Shown here piece after piece: positions 18,658-27,106 of a DNA stretch of 33,980 nucleotides. Source of the DNA: Flavobacteriales bacterium (GTDB taxonomy: Bacteria > Bacteroidota > Bacteroidia > Flavobacteriales_D > Sanyastnellaceae); the NCBI GenBank assembly GCA_947465255.1, contig CANIAA010000006.1, positions 1 through 33,980 of the forward strand, given 5' to 3'. The notes beneath the pieces are model-generated. The model did not search any database. It saw only the letters and a list, made by a program, of their open reading frames with translations, and was not told the origin of the DNA. A program made the position numbers and the translations under genes. Position 1 is the stretch's first letter. Each line of letters begins with the position of its first letter.

Positions 18658-18663
18658 TTCCAC

Positions 18664-19620
18664 ATGAAAATCCTCGCCAACGACGGCATCGACAGCACCG
18701 GTAAGAAAGCCCTTGAAGCTATGGGCTGCACTGTAATCACCGAAAAAGTTGCACAGGAAAATCTGGCTGCAGCCATCAACACCGAAGGCTACGACGGCCT
18801 CTTGGTGCGCAGTGCAACTACTGCACGCAAAGACTTGATTGATGCGTGTCCGGGATTGAAGTTCATCGGTCGCGGTGGCGTGGGCATCGACAACATCGAT
18901 GCAGAGTATGCGCGCAGCAAAGGCGTTGACGTGTTCAACACACCTGCTTCGAGTTCACAAGCTGTGGCGGAATTGGTGATGTCGGTATTGTTTGCAGCAG
19001 CGCGCGGTGTATACGACAGTGGTCGCAACATGCACTCAGCTGATGGAAAAGCATTTGAAACACTGAAAAAGAAATACAGCAAAGGATTTGAGTTGCGCGG
19101 CAAGACCATTGGCATTGTAGGTTTCGGGCGTATTGGTCAGAGCCTAGCCTCGTATGCTCTTGGATGCGGCATGCGCGTAATTGCATGCGACCGCACAACT
19201 GATGAGTACAAGACGCTCACTATAGACATGGGCGGACAAAACGTTCACGTCAATGTTCCCTACATGCCCTTTCATGCCTTGCTTCGCGAAGCTGATATTG
19301 TGTCGCTGCACGTGCCCAAACAGGCCGATGGCTCAGCCGTAATCGGAAGCGAAGAATTCCAGTATGTGCGCGAAGGCGCTGTTCTGATAAATACCTCGCG
19401 CGGTGGTGTCATAGACGAAACTGCTCTTATTGAAAATCTCAACAACGGCAAAGTGCGCTCGGCGTGTCTCGATGTATTTGTCGGAGAACCGAACGCTAAT
19501 CCTGCCATCATTTCTCACCCCGGCATCATTGCTACGCCGCACATCGGCGCGAGCACGGTGGAAGCGCAGGAGCGCATTGGGTTGGAGATTGCGGAGAATG
19601 TGAGGAGGATAAAAGGATAG
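18664..19620 (+). CDS. serA: D-3-phosphoglycerate dehydrogenase, short form without ACT domain
   Basis: KILANDGIDSTGKKALEAMGCTV...LVRSATTARKDLIDACPGLKFIGRGGVGIDNIDAEYA; GKTIGIVGFGRIGQSLASYALGCGM; INTSRGGVIDETALIENL; ATPHIGASTVEAQERIG. Confidence 0.95.
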   Translation: MKILANDGIDSTGKKALEAMGCTVITEKVAQENLAAAINTEGYDGLLVRSATTARKDLIDACPGLKFIGRGGVGIDNIDAEYARSKGVDVFNTPASSSQAVAELVMSVLFAAARGVYDSGRNMHSADGKAFETLKKKYSKGFELRGKTIGIVGFGRIGQSLASYALGCGMRVIACDRTTDEYKTLTIDMGGQNVHVNVPYMPFHALLREADIVSLHVPKQADGSAVIGSEEFQYVREGAVLINTSRGGVIDETALIENLNNGKVRSACLDVFVGEPNANPAIISHPGIIATPHIGASTVEAQERIGLEIAENVRRIKG

Positions 19621-19638
19621 TAGGATTATAGGATTGCA
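19607..19638 (+). repeat. Octanucleotide array overlapping the serA stop codon
   Basis: GGATAAAA|GGATAGTA|GGATTATA|GGATTGCA, four 8-bp units; TAG stop at 19618-19620. Confidence 0.85.
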
Positions 19639-19685
19639 GTGGGGGCCAACTTTCAACATTCACTTTCATTTTTTCAGCGCTTAGA

Positions 19686-19712
19686 AATTCTGCGTTCTTT
19701 GCGTCTTCGCGG
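19686..19712. repeat. Nonanucleotide motif, AATTCTGCG|TTCTTTGCG|TCTTCGCGG
   Basis: Three 9-bp units with GCG/CGC anchor. Confidence 0.65.
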
Positions 19713-19746
19713 TTAATCCACTTCCCTCCTATCTTTGACGGAAAAT

Positions 19747-19858
19747 TAGTCACTAGTCACTAGTCACTAGTCACTAGTCACTAGTCACTAGTCACTAGTC
19801 ACTAGTCACTAGTCACTAGTCACTCGCAACTAGTCACTCGCAACTCGTCACTCGCCAC
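19747..19858. repeat. Tandem heptanucleotide array: 11 perfect TAGTCAC + 5 variant units
   Basis: 19747-19823 is TAGTCAC x 11 exactly; 19824-19858 is TCGCAAC,TAGTCAC,TCGCAAC,TCGTCAC,TCGCCAC. Confidence 0.98.
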
Positions 19859-19863
19859 TGATT

Positions 19864-21078
19864 ATGCCCTCCCTCCGCCCCTTCACCGCCGTTCGCCCCA
19901 CGCGCGACAAAGTGCACCTTGTGGCATCGCGCTCGTATGTGAGTTACACGGCGTTGCAATTGAGGTCAAAGTTGACGGAGAACCCGTTCAGCTTTCTGCA
20001 CATCATCCATCCGGATATGACAACGACGAACTTGCACAAGACGGTGGACTTAGGTGAGCGCTTCAAGCAGGTGCGCGGCAAGTACGACGAGTTTTTGGCC
20101 GAGGGTATTCTGCAACGCGATGACACACCGAGCCTTTACATCTACCGGCAGATCAAAGCCGGACATGCGTTCACCGGTATCATTGGCGCAGTTTCGGTCG
20201 ACGATTATCTCAGCGGTAAAATCAAAATCCACGAGAAGACCATTGCCAAGCGGGAAGAGACCTTTGTGCAATACCTCGACATTACGAAAATCAATGCCGA
20301 GCCTGTGCTGCTCATGGCGCGCGACAGCAAAACCATCGATGACATCATCGCCCAAAAAACTCTTGAGCGTCCGGAATACGACTTCACCACGACCAACAAA
20401 GTGCACCATCAGTTTTGGTTAATCGATGATGCTGCTTCCATTGAAGCCATTGCACAAGCATACGCAACGCAAGACGCTTTCTACATCGCCGACGGGCATC
20501 ACCGAAGCAGTAGCAGCGCGCTTTTATTTGAAAAACACAAAGCATCGATTACGAATGATCATGACCCGATGCGCTTTTGCCTAGCCTATATTCTTTCGGA
20601 AGAAAACGTGCGCATCTACGAGTTCAATCGCATTGTGAAAGATCTCAATGGTTTGAGCACTTCTGAAGTGCTTGAAAAACTTGGGAACGCTTTTCAGGTA
20701 GCACCTTCAGACAATCCTGTGCATCCGCATCGCAAAGGCGAAATGGGACTGTACCTGGAAAACAACTGGTATAAACTCAGCTTGAAAGAAGCCTCCGATA
20801 TTCTCGACGTGCAGTTACTCACCGATCTCGTGCTGGAGCCCATCTTCGGTATTTCCGATTTGCGCAAAGACAAGCGCATCAGTTTTATGGAAGGACCAAA
20901 AGGTCTTGACGCACTGATCCAAACCGTCGACAAGCAAGGCACAGGCGCTGCGTTCACACTTTTTGCCCCAACGGTAGATGACATCAAGCGCATCGCCGAC
21001 GCCGGTCAAACCATGCCACCCAAAAGCACGTGGGTAGAACCCAAACTTCGCAGCGGGTTAGTTGTTTATGAGTTCTGA
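19864..21078 (+). CDS. DUF1015 family protein
   Basis: RPFTAVRPTRDKVHLVASRSYVSY..., NPFSFLHIIHPD, YIADGHHRSSSSALLFEKH; position after serC-serA is common in Bacteroidota. Confidence 0.9.
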   Translation: MPSLRPFTAVRPTRDKVHLVASRSYVSYTALQLRSKLTENPFSFLHIIHPDMTTTNLHKTVDLGERFKQVRGKYDEFLAEGILQRDDTPSLYIYRQIKAGHAFTGIIGAVSVDDYLSGKIKIHEKTIAKREETFVQYLDITKINAEPVLLMARDSKTIDDIIAQKTLERPEYDFTTTNKVHHQFWLIDDAASIEAIAQAYATQDAFYIADGHHRSSSSALLFEKHKASITNDHDPMRFCLAYILSEENVRIYEFNRIVKDLNGLSTSEVLEKLGNAFQVAPSDNPVHPHRKGEMGLYLENNWYKLSLKEASDILDVQLLTDLVLEPIFGISDLRKDKRISFMEGPKGLDALIQTVDKQGTGAAFTLFAPTVDDIKRIADAGQTMPPKSTWVEPKLRSGLVVYEF

Positions 21079-21079
21079 C

Positions 21080-21751
21080 ATGGCATCTATCGCTGAAAAC
21101 ATACACACCCTTCTCAAGGAACTTCCCGCTCACGTTCGCCTTATCGCTGTTTCGAAAACGAAACCGGTGTCAGATCTTCAACAAGCATACGACGCCGGCC
21201 AGCGCATATTCGGAGAAAATTATGTGCAAGAGTTGACCGAAAAGCAACCGCTGCTTCCGGCAGATATAGAATGGCATTTTATCGGTCACTTGCAAAGCAA
21301 TAAGGTGAAATACATCGCACCCTTTGTGCATTGCATTCACGGTGTGGATAGTTTCAAGCTGCTGAAAGAAATCAGCAAGCAGGCCGTTAAAAACAACCGC
21401 ACCATCCAATGCCTGTTGCAGGTTCATATCGCCCAAGAAGAAAGTAAATTCGGTTTCTCCCCTGCAGAACTTTCGGAGCAAAGTTCCTCTTTCAACCCTC
21501 AGGATTATCCAGGTATTGAGCTGTGCGGACTGATGGGCATGGCTTCTTTTTCAGACGACCAAGAACTTGTTCGCAGTGAGTTTCAGCACTTGAAATCGAC
21601 CTTCGACGTGTTACAATCAGGCGCGTTTAGCTCTTTATCATCCTTTCGTGAAATCTCTATGGGCATGAGCGGCGACTGGAAAATGGCCATCGAAGAAGGC
21701 AGCACGATGATACGTGTTGGAAGCGCTATTTTTGGAAGCCGAAATCAATAA
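21080..21751 (+). CDS. YggS family PLP-binding protein (PLP homeostasis)
   Basis: VRLIAVSKTKPVSDLQQAYDAGQRIFGENYVQELTEKQPLLPADIEWHFIGHLQSNKVKYIAPFVHCIHGVDS; SMGMSGDWKMAIEEGSTMIRVGSAIFGSRN. Confidence 0.95.
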   Translation: MASIAENIHTLLKELPAHVRLIAVSKTKPVSDLQQAYDAGQRIFGENYVQELTEKQPLLPADIEWHFIGHLQSNKVKYIAPFVHCIHGVDSFKLLKEISKQAVKNNRTIQCLLQVHIAQEESKFGFSPAELSEQSSSFNPQDYPGIELCGLMGMASFSDDQELVRSEFQHLKSTFDVLQSGAFSSLSSFREISMGMSGDWKMAIEEGSTMIRVGSAIFGSRNQ

Positions 21752-21756
21752 GTACC

Positions 21757-21978
21757 ATGTCGAAAAAAACACGCATTATCTACCTCTGTATTGCACCCTG
21801 CCTGTTCCTGTTAAGCTGGTACATTTCACACAGAATGTATACCGACTATTTACAGAACGGAGTCGGTAATATGCGTTATGCCGGCGAAGAACGCAGCTTC
21901 ATGTATGCGTCCGTATTTACCGGAATCTATCTGGTGGCGTTTTTTGTGATACGCGATTTGTACAAGGATAAAGAGTGA
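21757..21978 (+). CDS. Small membrane protein of unknown function
   Basis: 73 aa with two hydrophobic segments, 5 nt after yggS; stop codon lies inside the heptamer array. Confidence 0.55.
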   Translation: MSKKTRIIYLCIAPCLFLLSWYISHRMYTDYLQNGVGNMRYAGEERSFMYASVFTGIYLVAFFVIRDLYKDKE

Positions 21979-22079
21979 CTAGTGATTAGTGACTAGTGAT
22001 TAGTGAATAGTGACTAGTGAATAGTGACTAGTGAGCAGTAACTACTGGCAAGTCACTACTCACTAGTCACTAGTCACTC
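21975..22079. repeat. Heptanucleotide array, 15 x 7 bp, with internal orientation reversal (inverted repeat)
   Basis: GTGACTA,GTGATTA,GTGACTA,GTGATTA,GTGAATA,GTGACTA,GTGAATA,GTGACTA,GTGAGCA,GTAACTA,CTGGCAA,GTCACTA,CTCACTA,GTCACTA,GTCACTC. Confidence 0.92.
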
Positions 22080-22158
22080 AGTTATAGGCATATTATTCCC
22101 CTCGCTCCGCCCGCCATCGCTCGCAACTTTTAATTTTATGCTCATAAATTCTTTTTCG

Positions 22159-22175
22159 TTGTAAATAGTTTACAA
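22159..22175. promoter_or_regulatory. Perfect dyad TTGTAAA-TAG-TTTACAA upstream of recA (candidate operator)
   Basis: 7-bp perfect arms with 3-nt centre about 60 nt upstream of the recA ATG. Confidence 0.4.
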
Positions 22176-22234
22176 TCACGCCCACATACCTTGCGTCACT
22201 ATTCAAGGATAGCTAACTTTTAAAACACAATACA

Positions 22235-23248
22235 ATGGCTGATGTAAACAAAGAAAAAATGAAGGCGCTCCAACTCGCCATGGACAAGTTGGAAAAAACG
22301 TATGGTAAAGGTGCCGTGATGAAACTCGGCGACGAAGCCACCGAGCAAATTGAGGTTATCCCCAGCGGTTCTATCGGTGTGGATTTGGCCTTGGGCATAG
22401 GCGGTTATCCGAAAGGACGTATCGTAGAAATCTATGGTCCGGAATCTTCAGGTAAAACAACCCTGGCCATCCATGCGATTGCCGAGTGCCAGAAGGCGGG
22501 CGGTATTTGTGCCATCATCGATGCGGAACACGCGTTCGACAAGTTCTACGCAGAGGCGTTGGGTGTTGACACCGAAAACTTGCTCATTTCACAGCCCGAC
22601 AACGGTGAACAAGGATTGGAAATCGCAGACAACCTCATTCGTTCAGGCGCCATTGACCTCATCGTGATCGACTCAGTAGCCGCGCTTACTCCGCGTGCTG
22701 AAATCGAAGGCGAAATGGGCGACAGCAACGTAGGTGTTCAGGCCCGTTTGATGTCGAAGGCATTGCGCAAGCTTACATCGACCATCAGCAAGACAGGTTG
22801 CTGCTGCATCTTCATCAACCAATTGCGTGAGAAAATCGGTGTTATGTTCGGAAACCCCGAAACAACTACAGGTGGTAATGCATTGAAATTCTATGCTTCC
22901 GTGCGTATCGACATCCGTCGTTCACAGCAAATCAAAGACGGTGAAAACGCTATCGGTAACCGCACTAAGGTGAAAATCGTGAAGAACAAAGTAGCTCCAC
23001 CATTCCGCACCGCCGAGTTCGACATTATCTACGGTCATGGCATTAGCCGCGTAGGCGAACTCATCGACATGGGTGTTGACTTAAACGTGGTAAAGAAGAG
23101 CGGCTCATGGTTCAGCTACAACGAAACCAAATTGGGCCAAGGCCGCGATGCAGTGAAGCAGCTGCTCGAAGACAATCCGGATTTGATGGAGGAAATCGAG
23201 ACCAAGGTGAAAGAAGCTATTGCAGCCAAGAACCTGGTAACAGCATAA
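22235..23248 (+). CDS. recA: Recombinase RecA
   Basis: [18 protein letters not shown]..., [58 protein letters not shown]. Confidence 0.99.
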   Translation: MADVNKEKMKALQLAMDKLEKTYGKGAVMKLGDEATEQIEVIPSGSIGVDLALGIGGYPKGRIVEIYGPESSGKTTLAIHAIAECQKAGGICAIIDAEHAFDKFYAEALGVDTENLLISQPDNGEQGLEIADNLIRSGAIDLIVIDSVAALTPRAEIEGEMGDSNVGVQARLMSKALRKLTSTISKTGCCCIFINQLREKIGVMFGNPETTTGGNALKFYASVRIDIRRSQQIKDGENAIGNRTKVKIVKNKVAPPFRTAEFDIIYGHGISRVGELIDMGVDLNVVKKSGSWFSYNETKLGQGRDAVKQLLEDNPDLMEEIETKVKEAIAAKNLVTA

Positions 23249-23335
23249 CATTTCTTTTCATAGGTCCTACCCTCGCTACCAACCCATCAGCCAATTCGAT
23301 GCTATTTGGGGGAATGGACGGAAAGTGCGAAATTT

Positions 23336-23362
23336 GGCCCCCGATTGTTCGGGGGCCTTTTT
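23336..23362 (+). terminator. Rho-independent terminator after recA
   Basis: GGCCCCCGA-TTGT-TCGGGGGCC followed by TTTTT. Confidence 0.93.
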
Positions 23363-23383
23363 CATTTTAATCGTTTCAACCTC

Positions 23384-24439
23384 ATGCGCATTCTCTCTAT
23401 TCTGATCTCTTTCTGCTCGTTGCTTACCCTGCACTCATGCGATGGTATGCAACAGCCGAGCAATTCGGCTAACACCGAATTAGAAGCGCAAGCCGATTCA
23501 CTTGCACAACTTGACTCGCTATTACGCGCCATCAACCAGCGCATTATAGCCAACCCCAACGACTACACAGCCTACCTCGAGCGCGCTCGCTATTGGGGAG
23601 ATAGAGCAATGTATCCCAATGCATACACCGACATTTTGCGAGCCATTGGCATTGACTCCACGAAGGCAGACATCTACCTGCTACGTGGCGAATTATACTT
23701 CCAGCAGGAAAAAGTGAAGGAAGCGTATGACGACTACAACACCTGTTTACGTTATGACTCGCTAAACGTGCAGGGACTCCTGAAGAAAACAGGCATTGAT
23801 ATCGTACTCGGAAATCATGAGATAGCCAGGCGACAGCTCAACACAGCTTTGCGCGTCAACGAATTTGAACCTGAAGCGTATTACCTGCGCGGACGTTTGT
23901 ACAAGACGATGGGCGATACCGACGTTTCGGCATCCTCATACAAAACAGCCATTGAAGTAGACCCTGATTATTACGACGCGTATATTGAAGTGGGTTTGTT
24001 GTATGCCGCGAAAAAAAGTGACCTTGCCAAAGAATACTATACGTCAGCCATCGGTATTCGCCCGCTCAGCATTGAAGCATGGTACAACAAAGCGATGTAT
24101 TTGCAAGAAACCGGATTCCGCAAAAAGGAACGCTATAGGGAAGCCTTTACATGCTACGATGAGATTTTGAAAATCGATCCGAAGTTTGTAGCCGCTCACT
24201 TCAATAAAGGATTCGTATTCCTGGAATACCTTCAGCAATATGATAGTGCCGCAATCTATTTCAGCAATGCAGTAAACATTTTCCCCGGTTATTATCAAGC
24301 CTACTACAATCGGGGTCTTTGCAACGAAAGCATGAACAAACGCCCGGAAGCAGAAGCAGACTACCGAAAGGCATTGTCTATTCAACCTAACTACACCGAG
24401 GCAGCTGTTGCGCTGAGCAGGTTAACCGATGGAAAATAA
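23384..24439 (+). CDS. TPR-repeat lipoprotein
   Basis: MRILSILISFCSLLTLHSCDG signal/lipobox, then multiple TPRs (e.g. AYYNRGLCNESMNKRPEAEADYRKALSIQPNY); ATG at 23384 rather than track start 23306. Confidence 0.88.
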   Translation: MRILSILISFCSLLTLHSCDGMQQPSNSANTELEAQADSLAQLDSLLRAINQRIIANPNDYTAYLERARYWGDRAMYPNAYTDILRAIGIDSTKADIYLLRGELYFQQEKVKEAYDDYNTCLRYDSLNVQGLLKKTGIDIVLGNHEIARRQLNTALRVNEFEPEAYYLRGRLYKTMGDTDVSASSYKTAIEVDPDYYDAYIEVGLLYAAKKSDLAKEYYTSAIGIRPLSIEAWYNKAMYLQETGFRKKERYREAFTCYDEILKIDPKFVAAHFNKGFVFLEYLQQYDSAAIYFSNAVNIFPGYYQAYYNRGLCNESMNKRPEAEADYRKALSIQPNYTEAAVALSRLTDGK

Positions 24440-24455
24440 GCCTTACTAATAAGGC
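24440..24455. terminator. Short hairpin between convergent stop codons
   Basis: GCCTTA-CTAA-TAAGGC, perfect 6-bp stem; no strong T-tract. Confidence 0.35.
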
Positions 24456-26323
24456 AACAACGTCGGTTTATAGATTTGTTCCTGCAGAATGTCAGCCCCT
24501 TGTTGCTTGCCTATCGGGATGTCCAAATAAGCTCGTTTTATCAGAAAAAACCCTTTGTTCTCGGGGTTTTCAAGCGTCAAATAGACCTCTAAATAAATAT
24601 CCGGATCGGTATATTCAGGGCTAACCGTCAGGGTAAATTCCTCTTTGCGTACCGTCTCTGAGTCCAGCTTAATGGTGCCGGAACCATCTCCTAATATCAG
24701 CTCATTTTGTCCTTGGGGCACTATAGCATATCCTTCCAGATCGAGCAATACTCGCAACTGAACCGTTTTATCGTCCATAAAGAGGGTGTCGAGCAAAGCC
24801 AAGTCACCACCGGTATGCGCAGCGTCAAAACCAACGAGTTCCTGACTTGGTCTGAACCAAAAATTCTTCATCAGTTTGTCGGAGGTCGAGCCGAGCATTC
24901 GCACCAAATGATTATCGCTGTCTACAATATACAGGTCGCCGTCCTTCACCATGATGTCAGTTGGTCCAGCAACGCGCACATCATTCTTCGCTTTGCCTTC
25001 TGCCGTTTGCTCACCAATCGTTTTCCAGTCTTTGTCTTCCTCCAAATACATCACGCGGCCATCGCGCGTAACACATGCCAGTCCGTTTTTCCATTCACAT
25101 ACAGCTACGAACCTCAGTGAATTCGCCTTCTTAATTTCCGATAACTTCCCTTTTCGGTCAACTTTATAGGCCCTTCCATCGGCCATGGTCACATACAGCA
25201 TGCTTGTTCCTGCCTGCAGGTTGACTGGGCAGTTTCGCAAAAGCCCCGCATTATTCGTTGGCAAATCACAAAGCAATCGAGCAGCGCCATCCTTCATATC
25301 AACTTCATATAGTTGGTTCGTCGTTGCACTTGCTACATACAGCAAACTACCAAGCACAGCTACGTCTACAGGCAAGCCAATGGGCTCGTAGCGCGCATCA
25401 ATCGTTTTCACTCGCTTCCAGGTGATGTATCCGCTTCCCAACAACGAGCTAACTTGTTCCGAACCCATATCAATAACCCGAACGCGATTATTATAGGTAT
25501 CAGCAATAAAGAGCTTCCCATTTGAATGGGTCATACCACCCGGGCGGTTGAACTGCGAAGTGTAAATATTCTCATCGAAATAACCAGGCAAGGTTGTTCC
25601 AACCAGATGGGTAATCGAACCGTTGGCATCAAACTCCAGCATTCGGTTGTGAGCAGCATCATTCAAATACACATGTTCACCTCCCTCTTCAAAACCAATG
25701 TAGGTGGGTGTTTCCACAACAGGATTTGCATAAGCGCCAGGTTCAACATACGCTCTGAACTGATGCTTCATGCAGGAATTAAAAACATTACCCTGCTCAT
25801 TCAAAATTTCAATTCGTTTGGTCACCGAGATAAAACCATCATGCCCACCCTGAGCGATGGTGCGCACTCCCTTCTCATACAAAATGAAAAAGGGGGCCGA
25901 CTTGACTTGAACATTGTTGAACCCATTCAAATCCGGAAACACAGCAATCGGATGAATGTAGCCGTGCTTTTGGATGTAATTGACGAGGTGCTTTCGCGAA
26001 AGCGGATTAGTAGTATCAGCGACCATGATTTCCAGCAATTGTGTCGCCGGTATTTTCACGGATGTAGCTTCCAGTTGACGCAAATAGTATCCGCATTCGA
26101 CGCAACGTTCGTCGCTGATTACGATGATGGCAATCTTCTCATTCAGATTTTCCATGGCCAGCGTGTGGTCCAGGTTAAGCCATACAGCCTTCTCCGGAAA
26201 GGTATCCGTTGTTTTCTCTGTGGTTGTAACCTGAGCAAACGACACAGCCGCTACGAAAGACAACCATACTGCTGCGATAGCTCTGCAAGTGAATGACATC
26301 ATAGAGTGGGATTTGATTTTCAC
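24446..26323 (-). CDS. Secreted thioredoxin-like + NHL-repeat protein
   Basis: Signal peptide; ISDERCVECGYYLRQLEAT (CXXC); RPGGMTHSNGKLFIADTYNNRVRVIDM and further NHL blades; C-terminal beta-rich region. Confidence 0.82.
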   Translation of the reverse strand: MKIKSHSMMSFTCRAIAAVWLSFVAAVSFAQVTTTEKTTDTFPEKAVWLNLDHTLAMENLNEKIAIIVISDERCVECGYYLRQLEATSVKIPATQLLEIMVADTTNPLSRKHLVNYIQKHGYIHPIAVFPDLNGFNNVQVKSAPFFILYEKGVRTIAQGGHDGFISVTKRIEILNEQGNVFNSCMKHQFRAYVEPGAYANPVVETPTYIGFEEGGEHVYLNDAAHNRMLEFDANGSITHLVGTTLPGYFDENIYTSQFNRPGGMTHSNGKLFIADTYNNRVRVIDMGSEQVSSLLGSGYITWKRVKTIDARYEPIGLPVDVAVLGSLLYVASATTNQLYEVDMKDGAARLLCDLPTNNAGLLRNCPVNLQAGTSMLYVTMADGRAYKVDRKGKLSEIKKANSLRFVAVCEWKNGLACVTRDGRVMYLEEDKDWKTIGEQTAEGKAKNDVRVAGPTDIMVKDGDLYIVDSDNHLVRMLGSTSDKLMKNFWFRPSQELVGFDAAHTGGDLALLDTLFMDDKTVQLRVLLDLEGYAIVPQGQNELILGDGSGTIKLDSETVRKEEFTLTVSPEYTDPDIYLEVYLTLENPENKGFFLIKRAYLDIPIGKQQGADILQEQIYKPTLLPY

Positions 26324-26390
26324 AAAAGTAACCGAATGCTCATCAATGCAGCGGTTTCATAGGCCTCGGTTTGTCAAAATAAACACAAAA

Positions 26391-26416
26391 AAAAGCGCAC
26401 CGAGGTGCGCTTTCTT
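26391..26416 (-). terminator. Terminator of the thrS-infC-rpmI-rplT operon (minus strand)
   Basis: GCGCAC-CGAG-GTGCGC stem with a run of A on the plus strand (T-tract on the minus strand). Confidence 0.88.
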
Positions 26417-26436
26417 GTATCGTGAGAGGCGTATGC

Positions 26437-26781
26437 TTATTTCACTTTGTCGACAACTGCTTTGAACGCCTCCGGATGGTTCATTGCCAAGTCGGCAAGC
26501 ACCTTACGGTTGAGTTCAATACCATTTTTGTGAACCTTACCCATGAACTCAGAGTATGACATCCCATACGGACGCACACCTGCGTTGATACGAGCAATCC
26601 ACAATGAACGGAAGTTGCGCTTTTTGTGTTTACGACCTACGTAAGCATAGGTCAACGCCTTTTCTACTGCGTTTTTGGCAACGGTCCATACGTTCTTGCG
26701 TGAACCGAAATACCCTTTAGCCATCTTTAAGACTTTTCTTCTCCTGGCTCTGGAGGCTACTGCATTTTTACTGCGTGGCAT
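26437..26781 (-). CDS. rplT: 50S ribosomal protein L20
   Basis: [68 protein letters not shown]. Confidence 0.99.
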   Translation of the reverse strand: MPRSKNAVASRARRRKVLKMAKGYFGSRKNVWTVAKNAVEKALTYAYVGRKHKKRNFRSLWIARINAGVRPYGMSYSEFMGKVHKNGIELNRKVLADLAMNHPEAFKAVVDKVK

Positions 26782-26872
26782 AGTGTTGTTGTTTTTTGAC
26801 GTTGGCGGCAGTTGTTACGCTGCTCTTAAGACCAATTGTCGGGTTAAACTTACCTGCTCTATTTTACCGGGA

Positions 26873-27076
26873 TTAAACGGTTGGGACGAGCAATTGTCTC
26901 CTGATTGATTTAGCATCAGCGGGGTGCACGATAGCATCGTTACCAAGGGCACGCTTGCGCGCTGTTTCCTTCTTGGTGAGGATGTGTCTCTTGAACGCCT
27001 TTTTGTGCTTAATCTTTCCTGTGCCGGTGAGCTTGAATCGCTTCTTCGCGCCGGACTTGGTTTTTGATTTAGGCAT
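26873..27076 (-). CDS. rpmI: 50S ribosomal protein L35
   Basis: [44 protein letters not shown]. Confidence 0.98.
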   Translation of the reverse strand: MPKSKTKSGAKKRFKLTGTGKIKHKKAFKRHILTKKETARKRALGNDAIVHPADAKSIRRQLLVPTV

Positions 27077-27106
27077 TGTATTGATTATTAAAAATTACTT
27101 CCGTTG

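Noticed and set aside
18459-18704. ORF 81 aa (TKYEGLFTIYYSLFTIYYLLF...) between serC and serA
   Set aside because: It is a direct translation of the heptamer array and overlaps the serA start; no protein-like character.
18463-22079. Arrays considered as CRISPR
   Set aside because: Units are 7-8 bp, contiguous with no unique spacers, and no cas genes are present.
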